28,960 nt of DNA from Vibrio sp. 10N.286.49.B1 (GCF_002873335.1 NZ_MCUW01000002.1:1-28960); one strand, 5' to 3'. Counted from the stretch's first letter, positions 16,706 to 26,572 are shown. The notes: generated by a model not told the origin, from the letters alone. A program made the numbers and translations.

Positions 16706-18352
16706 ATGTGTGGAATAGCAGGGGTATGGTCTGCAAATGAGTCGCAGCGTTTAACTACAATACAGGGTATCCTGAAGTCGCAACATCATCGAGGTCCGGA
16801 CAATTGCTCATTTTCTGAATTCAATAATATCGCTTTGGGGCATAATCGCCTTGCCATTATCGATTTGAGTGAAGGTGCAAATCAACCGATGTTATCGAGT
16901 TGTGGTCGGTATGGCATTGTTTTTAATGGCGAAATTTACAACTTTAAAGAGTTACGTGCTAGCCTTGATTACCAATTTTCTACAAGCTCAGATACAGAAG
17001 TTCTTTTAGCTGCGTTCATCAAATATGGGTATGATTTATTACCTAAGCTTAATGGGATGTTCGCTTTTGCTATCTACGATCTGCAGCAAGATAGCTTGTT
17101 TCTAGCAAGAGACCGAATAGGAAAAAAGCCACTCGTCTATAGTGAACACAAGAGCGGTTTTTATTTTGCTTCTGAGTTGGCGGCTTTATATAACACTGGC
17201 GTTTTTAGTGATGAGATCGATGAGATCGGTGTCGGTTACAGCTTCCTGAGGAACTTTCGGCATGTTCCGGAGCCTTATACGAAGTACAAAGAAATCCGTA
17301 GGCTCGAACCTTCTCATGCGATGATTGTTAAGAATGGAAAAATCCAACGTAAATGGTGTTATTGGACGCCTGAGTTTGATGTTGACTCTTCTATACAAGT
17401 GCATGATGTTCGAGATGTTATTGATGACGCTGTTTCAATACGAGAGCGTGCAGACGTTGAAATTGCTACGTTATTAAGTGGCGGTGTGGATAGTTCGATC
17501 ATAACAGGTCTTATGGTTGAGCATGGTTTAAATCCCCGAACCTTTTGCCTAAAGGCAGATCAAGAAGAATTTGAAAGAGCAGAATTTGTCGCCAGTCATT
17601 TTGGGGTGAGCCTTGAGGTCTTTGAGTATGATAAAGACTTACAGGAAGAGCTGTATACTAAGCTTACTAGAATCTACGGTGAAGAGGTTCGTTTACTTCC
17701 CTTAACTCATGCCGCTCGGTTGTACCGTGAGATCTCAAAACATGGTATTAAAGTTGTGATGACAGGTTTGGGGGCTGATGAAATCTTTTACGGCTATGAT
17801 GGCGCGAATCGGCAAATGCTTTTTTCTGACATCGTAAAATTTATGGAGGTACTACCCAATAAACTATTAAGTACCTTTGAAAAAATCTTCACAAGATCAC
17901 CAGAGTTGAAGCTTCTGTTTGAATTAGCCCAACAGAAAAATAATAGACGAAAAGGCTATCTATACAAAAAAGAAGCGTTAGATAAAGGGTTAATTGACTT
18001 TGATTATTCCACATTATTGAACTTTTGGGCCGATAAGATTAATGCAACCTCGTATATTGACTCTGCTAATTGGTTGGGGTTAATTACTGAAAATGCTCAC
18101 TCTATAACGATCAGTTCCGATCTTCCTGCGATGATGTACAGTATTGAAACGAGAGCTCCATTCTTAGATTATCGAGTGATTGAACTTGCCCTTCGTATCG
18201 ATGCCCATAGAAAAATTTCAAAGAAATCAGGCAGAGCAAATAACAAATTGATTCTTAAGCAAGCTTTCGAAGACCTTGTTCCTGAGCATATTCTATATGC
18301 TTCAAAGAAAGGCTTTGGTTATGGGATTAAAAATGAAAAATTCAATGGATGA
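16706..18352 (+). CDS. asnB: Asparagine-synthase-like amidotransferase (WbpS type), apparently short at the C-terminus
   Basis: A class II glutamine amidotransferase fused to an ATP-pyrophosphatase synthase domain. In polysaccharide loci such proteins are thought to amidate uronic acids. The N-terminal Cys2 nucleophile (MCGIAG) is intact after Met removal, with FNGEIYN at 73-79 and SSDTE near 94-98. The synthase domain has SGGVDSS at 258-264, TGLGADEIFYGY at 353-364 and ETRAPFLDYR at 481-490. Ugd and the UDP-GlcA epimerase would supply a uronic acid, which fits. The odd point is the end: relatives normally continue some 60-90 residues past the KKGFG motif, here at 534-538, but this protein stops ten residues later and runs directly into the next gene. 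It may be a recombination-truncated, possibly inactive enzyme. Confidence 0.85.
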   Translation: MCGIAGVWSANESQRLTTIQGILKSQHHRGPDNCSFSEFNNIALGHNRLAIIDLSEGANQPMLSSCGRYGIVFNGEIYNFKELRASLDYQFSTSSDTEVLLAAFIKYGYDLLPKLNGMFAFAIYDLQQDSLFLARDRIGKKPLVYSEHKSGFYFASELAALYNTGVFSDEIDEIGVGYSFLRNFRHVPEPYTKYKEIRRLEPSHAMIVKNGKIQRKWCYWTPEFDVDSSIQVHDVRDVIDDAVSIRERADVEIATLLSGGVDSSIITGLMVEHGLNPRTFCLKADQEEFERAEFVASHFGVSLEVFEYDKDLQEELYTKLTRIYGEEVRLLPLTHAARLYREISKHGIKVVMTGLGADEIFYGYDGANRQMLFSDIVKFMEVLPNKLLSTFEKIFTRSPELKLLFELAQQKNNRRKGYLYKKEALDKGLIDFDYSTLLNFWADKINATSYIDSANWLGLITENAHSITISSDLPAMMYSIETRAPFLDYRVIELALRIDAHRKISKKSGRANNKLILKQAFEDLVPEHILYASKKGFGYGIKNEKFNG

Positions 18353-19538
18353 TCATCAGATGAAAACATTGCAAGGTAAGGTTCTATACTTACACCCTGC
18401 AATTCGGAACTATCGAAGAGAGTTATTCGAAAGGCTTTCTCGTGCAGGAGTGACCTTTTTCTGGTCGGCCTCTCCAAGAGTTGGTGAAAATGGTAAATCT
18501 CATTCATTTGATGAGATTAACTCTATTCTTAAAGAAACCGATATCTCTTATCATCAGGCTAACGATCTTCATAGTTTACCCATTGATGGCTTTTCGTTCG
18601 ATCTTTTTAAATTGCCCTTCTCGGGTTATAAGGTGTTAGTTTTCTCCAATATTGTCAGTGTGCCTTTTCTTTTGATATCGCCACTCGCTAAAATTATGGG
18701 GAAAAAGATCGTTGTTTTTGATGAATTATGGCGCTATCCCAAAGAGATAAAAAAGTATCGCTTTTTACACCGCTATGTAAAATTCCTTGTTAAGTACTGT
18801 GTTAATAAAGTCGTTGTGGCTGGTAGTATCGCTAAGCGCTTTTATATGGAAGAATTTAGCTGTGAGGATAAGTCGGTTGTTATTGCTTATAATACGACCG
18901 TTGACACACAGAAAATAGCGGTTTCAGAAAGCGAAGATGCAAAAATCTCGAATAAGCTGAATACCATTAGCTCTAGGAAGAAACTCCTCTATTTAGGCCG
19001 TATTGTAAAGTATAAAGGTCTGGATGTGTTGATTCGGGCAATGAAGGACGTCAACGCAGACTACGACCTAATTGTGGTTGGTGATGGTGAGTTTAGGCAA
19101 GAATGTACTGACTTAGTGCAGGCTCTAAACTTGATTGATCGAGTGTTCTTCCTTGGTTCTTGCTCTTCCTCTGAGTCTCTTTATTACTATCGTCACTGCG
19201 ATATTTTTGTATTGCCAACTCGCTTTCGCCTCGACTCGAGTGTCCAAATGGAGAGTTGGGGCTTTACCATTAATGAAGCGATGGCGATGGAGCGACCTGT
19301 TGTTACTACTGAAGCGGTTGGTAGTGCTTATGATTTAGTTATTGATGGCCAAACAGGTTATCGCTCAAAAGCCGGTGATAGCGAAAGCTTGTCGCAATCA
19401 ATTAACCAGTTAATTGGCGATAACCGAAACAACACTTTGGGTATAAATGCTCGACATAATCTTATGGAGAAGTGCAATTACGATGATAACTTCCGCACTT
19501 ACATGAAAGTATTTGAGGATCTAATTAGTGAAAAATAA
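18333..19538 (+). CDS. Glycosyltransferase family 4
   Basis: A probable cytoplasmic GT-B glycosyltransferase of 401 residues. The C-terminal domain has YLGRIVKYKG at 220-229, VVGDGE at 248-253, and the donor-binding E-x7-E as Glu307/Glu315 in MESWGFTINEAM, followed by the usual PVVTTEAVG stretch. The N-terminal LHPAIRNYRRELFERL resembles the start of some GT4 enzymes of O-antigen loci. The start is uncertain: ATG 18333 has GGGA six bases upstream but overlaps asnB by 20 bases, while ATG 18360 lies seven bases after the asnB stop and begins closer to the conserved region. The sugar transferred cannot be told. Confidence 0.87.
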   Translation: MKNSMDDHQMKTLQGKVLYLHPAIRNYRRELFERLSRAGVTFFWSASPRVGENGKSHSFDEINSILKETDISYHQANDLHSLPIDGFSFDLFKLPFSGYKVLVFSNIVSVPFLLISPLAKIMGKKIVVFDELWRYPKEIKKYRFLHRYVKFLVKYCVNKVVVAGSIAKRFYMEEFSCEDKSVVIAYNTTVDTQKIAVSESEDAKISNKLNTISSRKKLLYLGRIVKYKGLDVLIRAMKDVNADYDLIVVGDGEFRQECTDLVQALNLIDRVFFLGSCSSSESLYYYRHCDIFVLPTRFRLDSSVQMESWGFTINEAMAMERPVVTTEAVGSAYDLVIDGQTGYRSKAGDSESLSQSINQLIGDNRNNTLGINARHNLMEKCNYDDNFRTYMKVFEDLISEK

Positions 19539-20694
19539 TGCGGCGTTCTTGATTAACTCTTTGGCCGGAGGTGGCGCAGAAAGAGTAGTGAGTACTTTGC
19601 TCAATAATTTTATTGATGACTATGATTGTACATTAATCGTTTTTGATAAGACGATTGATTATGATTTGGATCCTAGAATTAATATCGTGTCGTTAGATAT
19701 GCAAAGCTCTAGCGGGGTCGTTAATTTTCTTTTACTGCCCATTTTGGCATTTAAGCTTTCCAAAGTTCTGAAAAGCCTTGATATTAAGGTTTTGGTCAGC
19801 TTTTTGCACCGAGCCAATTATGTCAACTGTCTTTCTAAACTTTTTTCGTCACATAAGGTGGTTATTAGCGAGCGAATAGCCTCTAGCTCATTGTATGCAG
19901 ATGGTAGCTTGCTGTCTAAAGTCAGTAACTTTCTTGTCAAGCACCTCTACGCTAAGGCGGATTTAATCATTTCGGTTTCTCATGCGATCAAAATGGATCT
20001 CCAGCGTAATTATAATATATCGGTGAAACAAGAGGTTATCTATAACCCATATGACATTGACCTTATTCATAGTAAGTCAAAAGAGCTTGTGGAAATAGAC
20101 ATGAAAAATGCTGTGGTTACAGTCGGAAGCCTATCAAAACGTAAAGGGCATGCAGGTCTGTTAAAAGCGTTTAGTTTGTTGTCCTGTCAAGATACTCAGC
20201 TTGTTATTCTAGGCGTTGGCGATCAACTTGACACATTAACTGCACTTTCCGAGACATACGGCATCGCTTCTCGAGTCACTTTTTTAGGATTTGATTCTAA
20301 TCCATATAAATATTTGGCTAAGGCGAAAATGTTTGTATTAAATTCGGAGAGTGAGGGTTTTCCGAATGTTTTGGCTGAGGCATTGGTATGTGGCTGCGCA
20401 GCCATTAGTACCGACTGTTTGAGTGGACCGCGAGAGATCCTTGCACCTGGTACCGACTACACTCATCAACTTAAAGACGGTGTGGAGTTGGCTAAATACG
20501 GTGTACTTGTCCCGACTCATCGCCCAGATATGTTACATGATGCATTTGAATCTCTTATTCGTGACGAAGATAAACTGCATTCACTTAGGCAGTCTGCGTA
20601 TGAAGCTATCCATACTTTTTCGATAGAACAGATCGCGTCTAGGTATCTTGAAGTGATTAATGGTCAAGTTGAGGATTACGATAGGAGTCGTTGA
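19528..20694 (+). CDS. Glycosyltransferase family 4 (PglH/PglJ-like)
   Basis: A GT4 enzyme of 388 residues. It begins with the GGGAERVVS loop at 14-22, typical of this group, has VGSLSKRKGH at 199-208, and carries E-x7-E as Glu276/Glu284 in SESEGFPNVLAEAL, then STDCLSGPREIL. These features resemble the HexNAc-transferring PglH/PglJ/WbpY-like branch, which is a family hint and not proof of specificity. The start is GTG 19528, with GAGG upstream, inside the last 11 bases of the preceding glycosyltransferase, so translation is coupled. Confidence 0.87.
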   Translation: MKNNAAFLINSLAGGGAERVVSTLLNNFIDDYDCTLIVFDKTIDYDLDPRINIVSLDMQSSSGVVNFLLLPILAFKLSKVLKSLDIKVLVSFLHRANYVNCLSKLFSSHKVVISERIASSSLYADGSLLSKVSNFLVKHLYAKADLIISVSHAIKMDLQRNYNISVKQEVIYNPYDIDLIHSKSKELVEIDMKNAVVTVGSLSKRKGHAGLLKAFSLLSCQDTQLVILGVGDQLDTLTALSETYGIASRVTFLGFDSNPYKYLAKAKMFVLNSESEGFPNVLAEALVCGCAAISTDCLSGPREILAPGTDYTHQLKDGVELAKYGVLVPTHRPDMLHDAFESLIRDEDKLHSLRQSAYEAIHTFSIEQIASRYLEVINGQVEDYDRSR

Positions 20695-20695
20695 T

Positions 20696-21826
20696 TTGGT
20701 TTATGTATATATTGTGAATGTCTCTTGGTTCTTTGATTCTCACTTCTACAAGCTCGCTAAGCACAACCTAGAAAAAGGTCACACAGTACATATTGTTACT
20801 GGTGACGAAGAAAAGCGTGAAGAGTATCAATCACAAGGCTTTCATTATCATAATTATGGCGTGACGCGTGATGGCACCAATTTGTTTAATGAACTTAAAG
20901 TCATCTATAAATTGTTTAAACTTATCCGGGAAATTAAACCAGATTTACTGCATGCGTTTACGATAAAGCCAGTCCTTTATAGTGGGTTGCTGACCCGATT
21001 TTTTAAGGGTATTTGCCCATCTCGAATGGTCTTTTCGATTACAGGCTTGGGTTCACTGTCTTTGGCGCAGAGTATGAAAGCTCGATTGCTCTGGAGCACT
21101 GTTGAAACGGCTTACAAATGGGTGCTATCGCAACCTCGTTCGGTCGCTGTATTTGAAAATAGTGACGACCGTGCCTTGTTTATCGAGAATGGGATCGTAC
21201 CAAAACAGCGTACCGCCCTTGTGAACGGTGCTGGGATCGATACTCATTATTACGTTCCTTCGGCCCTCATTAATAATCCACCAGTCGTTGTGTTTTTAGC
21301 TCGTATGCTCAAGGACAAAGGTGCTAGGGAGTACATTGAAGCCGCTCGTATCTTGAAAGATCGCAACGTTGATGTTGTTATGAGGATGGTTGGTGGGCTG
21401 GATGCCGCAAATATTTCTTCTCTCAAGGGGGCGGAGCTTACAGCTGCTCATGATGACGGCGCTATTGAGTATCTTGGTCATCGTTCAGATGTCAAAGATA
21501 TATATCAAGGTGCTGATATCGCTTGCTTACCGTCCTACCGAGAAGGGCTTCCGAAGTCTCTTATTGAGGCTGCTTCATGTGGGCTTGCTATTATCACCAG
21601 CGACACGCCTGGGTGTAGACAGTTGGTTGACTCAGAAGAACCTAATGGCTTACTGGTCCCCGTTAAAGATTCTCGAGCGCTTGCAGACGCAGTTCAGCTG
21701 TTAGTTGAAGATAAAGCGTTAAGAGTGTTATACGGTGAACGTAGTCGAAAAATGGCTATGGCTAAATTTGATTATGAAAGTGTTCTTGCATCATTTGATG
21801 TCATTTATGAAGAGCATGGGAACTAA
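20696..21826 (+). CDS. Glycosyltransferase family 4 (PglA/WbpU-like)
   Basis: A GT4 enzyme, 376 residues with the start chosen here. RMLKDKGAREYIEAARIL near 203-220 and YREGLPKSLIEAASCG, with Glu283/Glu291 as the E-x7-E pair, resemble PglA-type enzymes that add the second sugar onto a short lipid-linked acceptor made by a PglC-type transferase. Such a transferase is encoded two genes downstream, supporting this role by context. An ATG at 20660 would overlap the upstream gene by 35 bases and add 12 residues with no family counterpart. TTG 20696 lies one base after the upstream stop and eight bases after a perfect AGGAG (20683-20687), and gives the normal N-terminal strand VYVYIVN. Confidence 0.87.
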   Translation: MVYVYIVNVSWFFDSHFYKLAKHNLEKGHTVHIVTGDEEKREEYQSQGFHYHNYGVTRDGTNLFNELKVIYKLFKLIREIKPDLLHAFTIKPVLYSGLLTRFFKGICPSRMVFSITGLGSLSLAQSMKARLLWSTVETAYKWVLSQPRSVAVFENSDDRALFIENGIVPKQRTALVNGAGIDTHYYVPSALINNPPVVVFLARMLKDKGAREYIEAARILKDRNVDVVMRMVGGLDAANISSLKGAELTAAHDDGAIEYLGHRSDVKDIYQGADIACLPSYREGLPKSLIEAASCGLAIITSDTPGCRQLVDSEEPNGLLVPVKDSRALADAVQLLVEDKALRVLYGERSRKMAMAKFDYESVLASFDVIYEEHGN

Positions 21827-21829
21827 ACG

Positions 21830-22759
21830 ATGAAAGTATTTCTTACCGGTGCAAGCGGATTTGTTGGCCATCATATTCTCGAAGCGCTGAGCGTTAATCA
21901 CGAAGTGACCTGCTTTGGACGGCGACGCCCCAAAGGTTGGGAGGGGGATTTTGTAAAAGGCCAACTTGAGGGTATAGAGGCAACGTCAATAAACCTGCGC
22001 AATTTTGATAGTGTTATTCATAGTGCGGCTCGCGCTCATATTATGCAAGATAACGAGCATAATCCATTAGATGAATATCGAAAGATTAATACTGTCGCTA
22101 CCATTGAATTAGCGAAGCAGGCCGCCGCTCAGGGAGTAAAGCGCTTTGTTTTTATTAGCTCGATAAAAGTAAGCGGTGAAGCTACCACGTTACGTGCTTT
22201 TACCGCTGACGGTGCTCGTGATCCACAAGATGATTATGGGCTTTCAAAATCCGAGGCTGAAATGCTGCTTTTGCAACTTGCTGAGAAAACGGAAATGGAG
22301 GTTGTGATCATCCGTCCTCCGTTGATCTACGGTCCAGGCGTTAAAGCAAACTTTGCGTCGTTGTATAAACTGGCCGGGAAAGGTTGGCCGTTACCTTTGG
22401 GGTGTATTACCGATAATCGTCGTAGCTTAGTATCGGTATATAATCTGTTGAACTTCATAGAGGTTTGCCTTGTGCATCCGAGCGCCGGAAATCAGGTATT
22501 TCATGTATCAGATGGACAAGATGTCTCAACTCGAAAGTTGGTTGAACTGTTGGCGAGTGCGCAAGAGCAAAAAATCTTGATGTTGCCGGTGCCTATTGTT
22601 TTATTTGAATTAGCGGGGCGGTTGACAGGTAGGCTTGCAGTAATTGAGCGCCTTACTAGTTCGCTTCAAGTCGATATTCATAAAAATGAACGTATGCTAA
22701 ACTGGACCCCTCCCTTTACAATAGAGCAAAGCCTTACCTTAATGGGTAAGAATTTATAA
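21830..22759 (+). CDS. NAD-dependent epimerase/4-reductase, WbpV-like
   Basis: A short-chain dehydrogenase/reductase of 309 residues with GASGFVG at 7-13, SSIKVSG at 110-116 and the active-site YGLSK at 136-140. Position directly before a PglC-type sugar-phosphate transferase and a WbpM-like dehydratase suggests it reduces the 4-keto product of the dehydratase to a UDP-2-acetamido-2,6-dideoxyhexose. The WbpV type makes UDP-D-QuiNAc and the related WbpK/FnlC-type route gives FucNAc. I favour the WbpV type by appearance only. It begins three bases after the upstream stop, with GGGA before the ATG. Composition here is back near the backbone level. Confidence 0.82.
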   Translation: MKVFLTGASGFVGHHILEALSVNHEVTCFGRRRPKGWEGDFVKGQLEGIEATSINLRNFDSVIHSAARAHIMQDNEHNPLDEYRKINTVATIELAKQAAAQGVKRFVFISSIKVSGEATTLRAFTADGARDPQDDYGLSKSEAEMLLLQLAEKTEMEVVIIRPPLIYGPGVKANFASLYKLAGKGWPLPLGCITDNRRSLVSVYNLLNFIEVCLVHPSAGNQVFHVSDGQDVSTRKLVELLASAQEQKILMLPVPIVLFELAGRLTGRLAVIERLTSSLQVDIHKNERMLNWTPPFTIEQSLTLMGKNL

Positions 22760-22788
22760 TGACTATGCCCCAATATTGTGAGTAAGTG

Positions 22789-23340
22789 ATGTTACGTTTT
22801 TTAGATTTTTCCATCGCCTTTTTAGGGCTGTTATTTTTATGGCCGATTTTGGTTATTGTCACGATAATTGGCTTATTTGATACGGGTGCTCCAGTTTTTA
22901 TTCAAGAGCGTGTAGGGCGAAACAAGAAAGCGTTTAACCTCATCAAATTTAGAACCATGTCGGTAGATACTGAATCAGTTGCAAGTCATCTGGCAAGCCG
23001 CAGCTCAATCACTAAATTAGGGGCGTTTTTGCGCAAGACTAAGATTGATGAACTGCCTCAGTTGATTAATGTCGTCAAAGGTGAAATGAGCCTGGTTGGG
23101 CCACGGCCGAATTTATTTAATCAGAAAGAGTTGATTGAGGCACGAGATGCATTAGGTATCTATGATGTGCTTCCTGGCGTCACTGGCCTTGCTCAGGTGA
23201 GTAATATTGATATGTCAACGCCAGAACTTCTTGCTCGGACTGATAAAGAGATGATCGATACCCTAACTTTGTCGCATTATTTCCGTTATATTTTGGCGAC
23301 AGCAACGGGCAAAGGTATGGGTGATCGTGTTTCAAAGTAA
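22789..23340 (+). CDS. Initiating sugar-phosphate transferase (PglC-like, bacterial sugar transferase family)
   Basis: Predicted to transfer a sugar-1-phosphate from its UDP donor to undecaprenyl phosphate, starting the repeat unit. At 183 residues it is the small, single-domain PglC form with one N-terminal membrane-associated helix (about 4-30), lacking the WbaP-type extra domains. QERVG at 39-43, KFRTM at 53-57, the catalytic Asp87-Glu88 in KIDELPQ, GPRP at 104-107 and PGVTGLAQV near 129-137 are all present. Its likely substrate is the UDP-QuiNAc-type sugar produced by the two flanking genes. ATG 22789 is used; an adjacent in-frame GTG at 22786 is possible. It is distinct from the two WecA-type enzymes at the left end, so the cell encodes at least three initiating transferases here. 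Confidence 0.92.
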   Translation: MLRFLDFSIAFLGLLFLWPILVIVTIIGLFDTGAPVFIQERVGRNKKAFNLIKFRTMSVDTESVASHLASRSSITKLGAFLRKTKIDELPQLINVVKGEMSLVGPRPNLFNQKELIEARDALGIYDVLPGVTGLAQVSNIDMSTPELLARTDKEMIDTLTLSHYFRYILATATGKGMGDRVSK

Positions 23341-23377
23341 ATTGCTCGTTACTCATTATTTTTCCTAAGGAGCCTCG

Positions 23378-25285
23378 GTGCTTTCTCTTAACCCAATATG
23401 GGCGATGCCAAGACCACTGAAGCGAGTCGTTAGTGTTGCTTTTGATTTACTCTTTATCAGTGTTTCTTTTTGGGGGGCCTTTTATTCAAGAATGGGCTAC
23501 CTCGATGAGTTTTGGTTTGATATTGAGTATTGGTATGTACTCGCGAGTGTCGCTGGTATCACTATACTGGTATTCACAAATACTGGCTTGTATCGAGCCG
23601 TATTAAGGTATTTAAGCTTACAAGCCGTTGTGACCATCGTCTTTGGCGCGGTAATTTCTGCTTTGTCTATCATTCTGCTTTCTTACTACTTTCAGGTCTT
23701 TTTACCTCGTTCTGTACCGATTATTTATGCCACTTTTTTAGTGTCTTTAAGTGGTGGTGCGCGTTTGCTGGTTAGAATGTTAGTGTCTGATTTGTTAGTG
23801 AAAGGGCGTACACCTGTTCTTATTTATGGGGCTGGAAAAGCAGGAAGGCAGCTTTACAATCTGATTTCTCAAGGCGAAGAGTACCGGGTGGTGGCATTTA
23901 TCGATGATGATCGAAAGATGCACAAAACGACCATTCAAGGTGTCACGGTCTTTAGGCAAAAATACTTAAGTAAGCTTATTGAAAAAGAGAAGGTCGAGAA
24001 AGTATTACTCGCGATGCCTACGGCCTCGAGAAACGAGCGTAAACAGGTGGTTAATACCCTGTCTCGATTTGCTGTTGAGGTGATGACCATTCCTAATCTA
24101 ACTGACATTGTTAATGGTGAATATCAGATAGATCAGCTCAAGGAGGTCGCAATCGAAGATTTACTCGGTCGAGACCAGGTAGCACCAAACCAAGCGCTAT
24201 TAGAAAAAAATAACAAGAACAAAGTGGTCATGGTAACGGGAGCAGGTGGCTCTATCGGCTCTGAGCTTTGTCGACAAATCACGAAACATCAACCAACCGC
24301 GTTGGTTTTGTTTGAGCTGTCGGAGTATTCGTTATATCGCATTGAACGCGAGTTACGCCAGCTTGCCCCGCATATCAACATTGTACCTATCCTAGGTAAT
24401 GTGCAAGATAGCACTCGCTTGACTCGCACTATGTCTGCCTATCAAGTGAAAACCGTTTATCATGCAGCGGCTTATAAACATGTTCCCCTGGTTGAGTACA
24501 ATGTGGCGGAGGGCATGCAAAATAATATCTTTGGGACCTATAGAACAGCCTTGGCGGCGATTGAAGCTAAGGTTGATTCATTCGTACTTATTTCTACTGA
24601 TAAAGCCGTTCGTCCCACTAATGTCATGGGGACAACTAAGCGGTTAGCCGAGTTGGGCTTGCAGTCGTTAGCGAAAGAGTACCAAGTATCTCACAATACG
24701 ATTTTTTCAATGGTGCGGTTCGGTAATGTACTGGGTTCTTCTGGATCCGTCATTCCCTTGTTTAAGTCTCAAATTGCGGGTGGTGGACCGGTCACGGTGA
24801 CCCATAAAGATATTATTCGTTACTTCATGACCATACCCGAGGCAGCACAGCTTGTGATTCAAGCGGGGGCGATGGGTACGGGCGGAGATGTGTTCGTTTT
24901 AGATATGGGGGAGCCAGTAAGAATCTCTGATCTGGCGAAGAACTTGATTCATCTGTCCGGTCTTGAAATAAAAGATGAGCAAAACCCTGATGGCGACATA
25001 GAACTGGTTTACACGGGCTTGAGGCCTGGAGAGAAGCTTTTTGAAGAGCTACTTATTGGTGATAATGTTTCTAAAACTAACCATGACCGCATAATGACGG
25101 CGCATGAAGTATCGATGGATGCCCAGCAATACAAAGCGTTACTTGACCAAATACAGCTTGCTGCGGACAATTTTGACCAAGAAAAATTACGACGTTTGAT
25201 GTTAGATGCCCCTACGGGATTTGTTCCTACGGATGGAATTGGGGACCTAGTCTGGAATCAAGCGAACCACCAAAAATCAAAATAA
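23378..25285 (+). CDS. WbpM/FlaA1-type UDP-GlcNAc 4,6-dehydratase, membrane-anchored
   Basis: Predicted to convert UDP-GlcNAc to UDP-2-acetamido-2,6-dideoxy-4-hexulose, the precursor of QuiNAc, FucNAc and bacillosamine-type sugars. The 635-residue protein has about four N-terminal membrane helices (16-135), a first Rossmann-like domain with GAGKAGRQ at 151-158, and a catalytic domain with TGAGGSIGS at 287-295 and [16 protein letters not shown] at 406-421. The usual catalytic Tyr is replaced by Met417 before Lys421, as in WbpM. The start is GTG 23378 with AAGGAG five bases upstream. Large WbpM-type proteins commonly close O-antigen operons, as here. Confidence 0.93.
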   Translation: MLSLNPIWAMPRPLKRVVSVAFDLLFISVSFWGAFYSRMGYLDEFWFDIEYWYVLASVAGITILVFTNTGLYRAVLRYLSLQAVVTIVFGAVISALSIILLSYYFQVFLPRSVPIIYATFLVSLSGGARLLVRMLVSDLLVKGRTPVLIYGAGKAGRQLYNLISQGEEYRVVAFIDDDRKMHKTTIQGVTVFRQKYLSKLIEKEKVEKVLLAMPTASRNERKQVVNTLSRFAVEVMTIPNLTDIVNGEYQIDQLKEVAIEDLLGRDQVAPNQALLEKNNKNKVVMVTGAGGSIGSELCRQITKHQPTALVLFELSEYSLYRIERELRQLAPHINIVPILGNVQDSTRLTRTMSAYQVKTVYHAAAYKHVPLVEYNVAEGMQNNIFGTYRTALAAIEAKVDSFVLISTDKAVRPTNVMGTTKRLAELGLQSLAKEYQVSHNTIFSMVRFGNVLGSSGSVIPLFKSQIAGGGPVTVTHKDIIRYFMTIPEAAQLVIQAGAMGTGGDVFVLDMGEPVRISDLAKNLIHLSGLEIKDEQNPDGDIELVYTGLRPGEKLFEELLIGDNVSKTNHDRIMTAHEVSMDAQQYKALLDQIQLAADNFDQEKLRRLMLDAPTGFVPTDGIGDLVWNQANHQKSK

Positions 25286-25301
25286 ATTAGAAGATGAAAC
25301 T

Positions 25302-26468
25302 ATGAAAATTGCAGTAGCAGGAACAGGGTATGTCGGCCTATCAAATGCGATGCTTCTGTCTCAAAATCATGAGGTAGTTGCGGTCGATATCAATGAAGAA
25401 AAAGTGGCGATGCTTTGTGATGGGCAATCGCCTATTGTAGACACAGAAATTGAAGCGTTTCTTAAGCGAGATGATCTGGATTTTACCGCCACATTGGATA
25501 AGCAACTAGCGTATACCAATGCGGATTATGTCATCGTCGCGACGCCAACCGATTACGATCCGCAGACAAACTACTTCAACACTAACTCTGTGGAAGCCGT
25601 CATTAAAGATGTGCTTGCCGTTAATTCAAGTGCTGTTATTGTGATTAAGTCAACGGTGCCGGTTGGCTATACGGTTCGCGTACGTGAAGAGCTAGGCTCT
25701 GAAAACATCTTTTTCTCACCAGAGTTTTTGCGTGAAGGCAGCGCGCTGTTTGATAACCTAAACCCATCTCGTATCATTATTGGTGAACGCAGCGAGCGAG
25801 CAAAGGTGTTTGCTGATTTGCTTGTTGAGGGCGCGCAGAAAGAAAATATCGATGTATTGTTTACCGATTCAACCGAAGCTGAAGCGGTGAAGTTGTTTTC
25901 AAACACTTACCTTGCGATGCGTGTGGCGTACTTTAACGAGCTGGATTCTTATGCAGAAGCAGCAGGCTTGGATACGCGTCAAATTATCGAAGGTGTTGCA
26001 TTAGACCCTCGTATTGGTGGTCATTATTGCAACCCATCATTTGGTTACGGCGGTTATTGTCTTCCAAAAGATACCAAACAATTATTGGCGAATTATCAAG
26101 AAGTTCCAAATAACATCATTGGGGCTATTGTAGACGCAAACCGAACACGTAAAGATTTTATTGCAGACTCGATTGTTAAGCGTAATCCTAAAGTGGTTGG
26201 CGTGTATCGTTTGATAATGAAATCGGGTTCAGATAATTTCCGCGCGTCGAGTATTCAAGGCATCATGAAGCGCCTAAAAGCGAAAGGCATTGAAGTGATT
26301 GTTTATGAGCCTGTGCTAGAAGAAGAGCATTTCTTCCACTCACGTGTGATTCGTGATGTAGATGCCTTTAAACAGGAAGCGGATGTGATTATCTCAAACC
26401 GCATGTTGCCTGAGCTTGAAGATGTTGCAGAGAAAGTTTACACGCGTGATTTATTCGGTAACGATTAG
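25302..26468 (+). CDS. ugd: UDP-glucose 6-dehydrogenase
   Basis: Oxidises UDP-glucose twice with NAD to UDP-glucuronic acid. The 388-residue cytoplasmic enzyme has the GTGYVGL nucleotide-binding loop at 7-13, STVPVGY at 117-123, conserved Lys197 in [16 protein letters not shown], and the catalytic Cys253 in [11 protein letters not shown]. This is the short class of Ugd found in enterobacteria and vibrios. It begins 16 bases after the dehydratase and is followed by a strong terminator, so it ends the operon. Its product would feed the 4-epimerase encoded at 10868-11866. Confidence 0.96.
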   Translation: MKIAVAGTGYVGLSNAMLLSQNHEVVAVDINEEKVAMLCDGQSPIVDTEIEAFLKRDDLDFTATLDKQLAYTNADYVIVATPTDYDPQTNYFNTNSVEAVIKDVLAVNSSAVIVIKSTVPVGYTVRVREELGSENIFFSPEFLREGSALFDNLNPSRIIIGERSERAKVFADLLVEGAQKENIDVLFTDSTEAEAVKLFSNTYLAMRVAYFNELDSYAEAAGLDTRQIIEGVALDPRIGGHYCNPSFGYGGYCLPKDTKQLLANYQEVPNNIIGAIVDANRTRKDFIADSIVKRNPKVVGVYRLIMKSGSDNFRASSIQGIMKRLKAKGIEVIVYEPVLEEEHFFHSRVIRDVDAFKQEADVIISNRMLPELEDVAEKVYTRDLFGND

Positions 26469-26490
26469 CTGTCTCAGTGTCGGCTGATAT

Positions 26491-26523
26491 AAAAAACGAG
26501 AGCAATATGCTCTCGTTTTTTTT
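26491..26523. terminator. Strong bidirectional terminator ending the polysaccharide operon
   Basis: CGAGAGCA at 26497-26504 pairs perfectly with TGCTCTCG at 26508-26515 around a three-base loop, with six A before and eight T after. It ends the plus-strand operon 23 bases past ugd and, being symmetric, can also stop minus-strand transcription from rraA. Confidence 0.92.
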
Positions 26524-26572
26524 GATATCAATTTTACGCTAGTTTATATCCGCTATCCGCATTATCGCGTTG

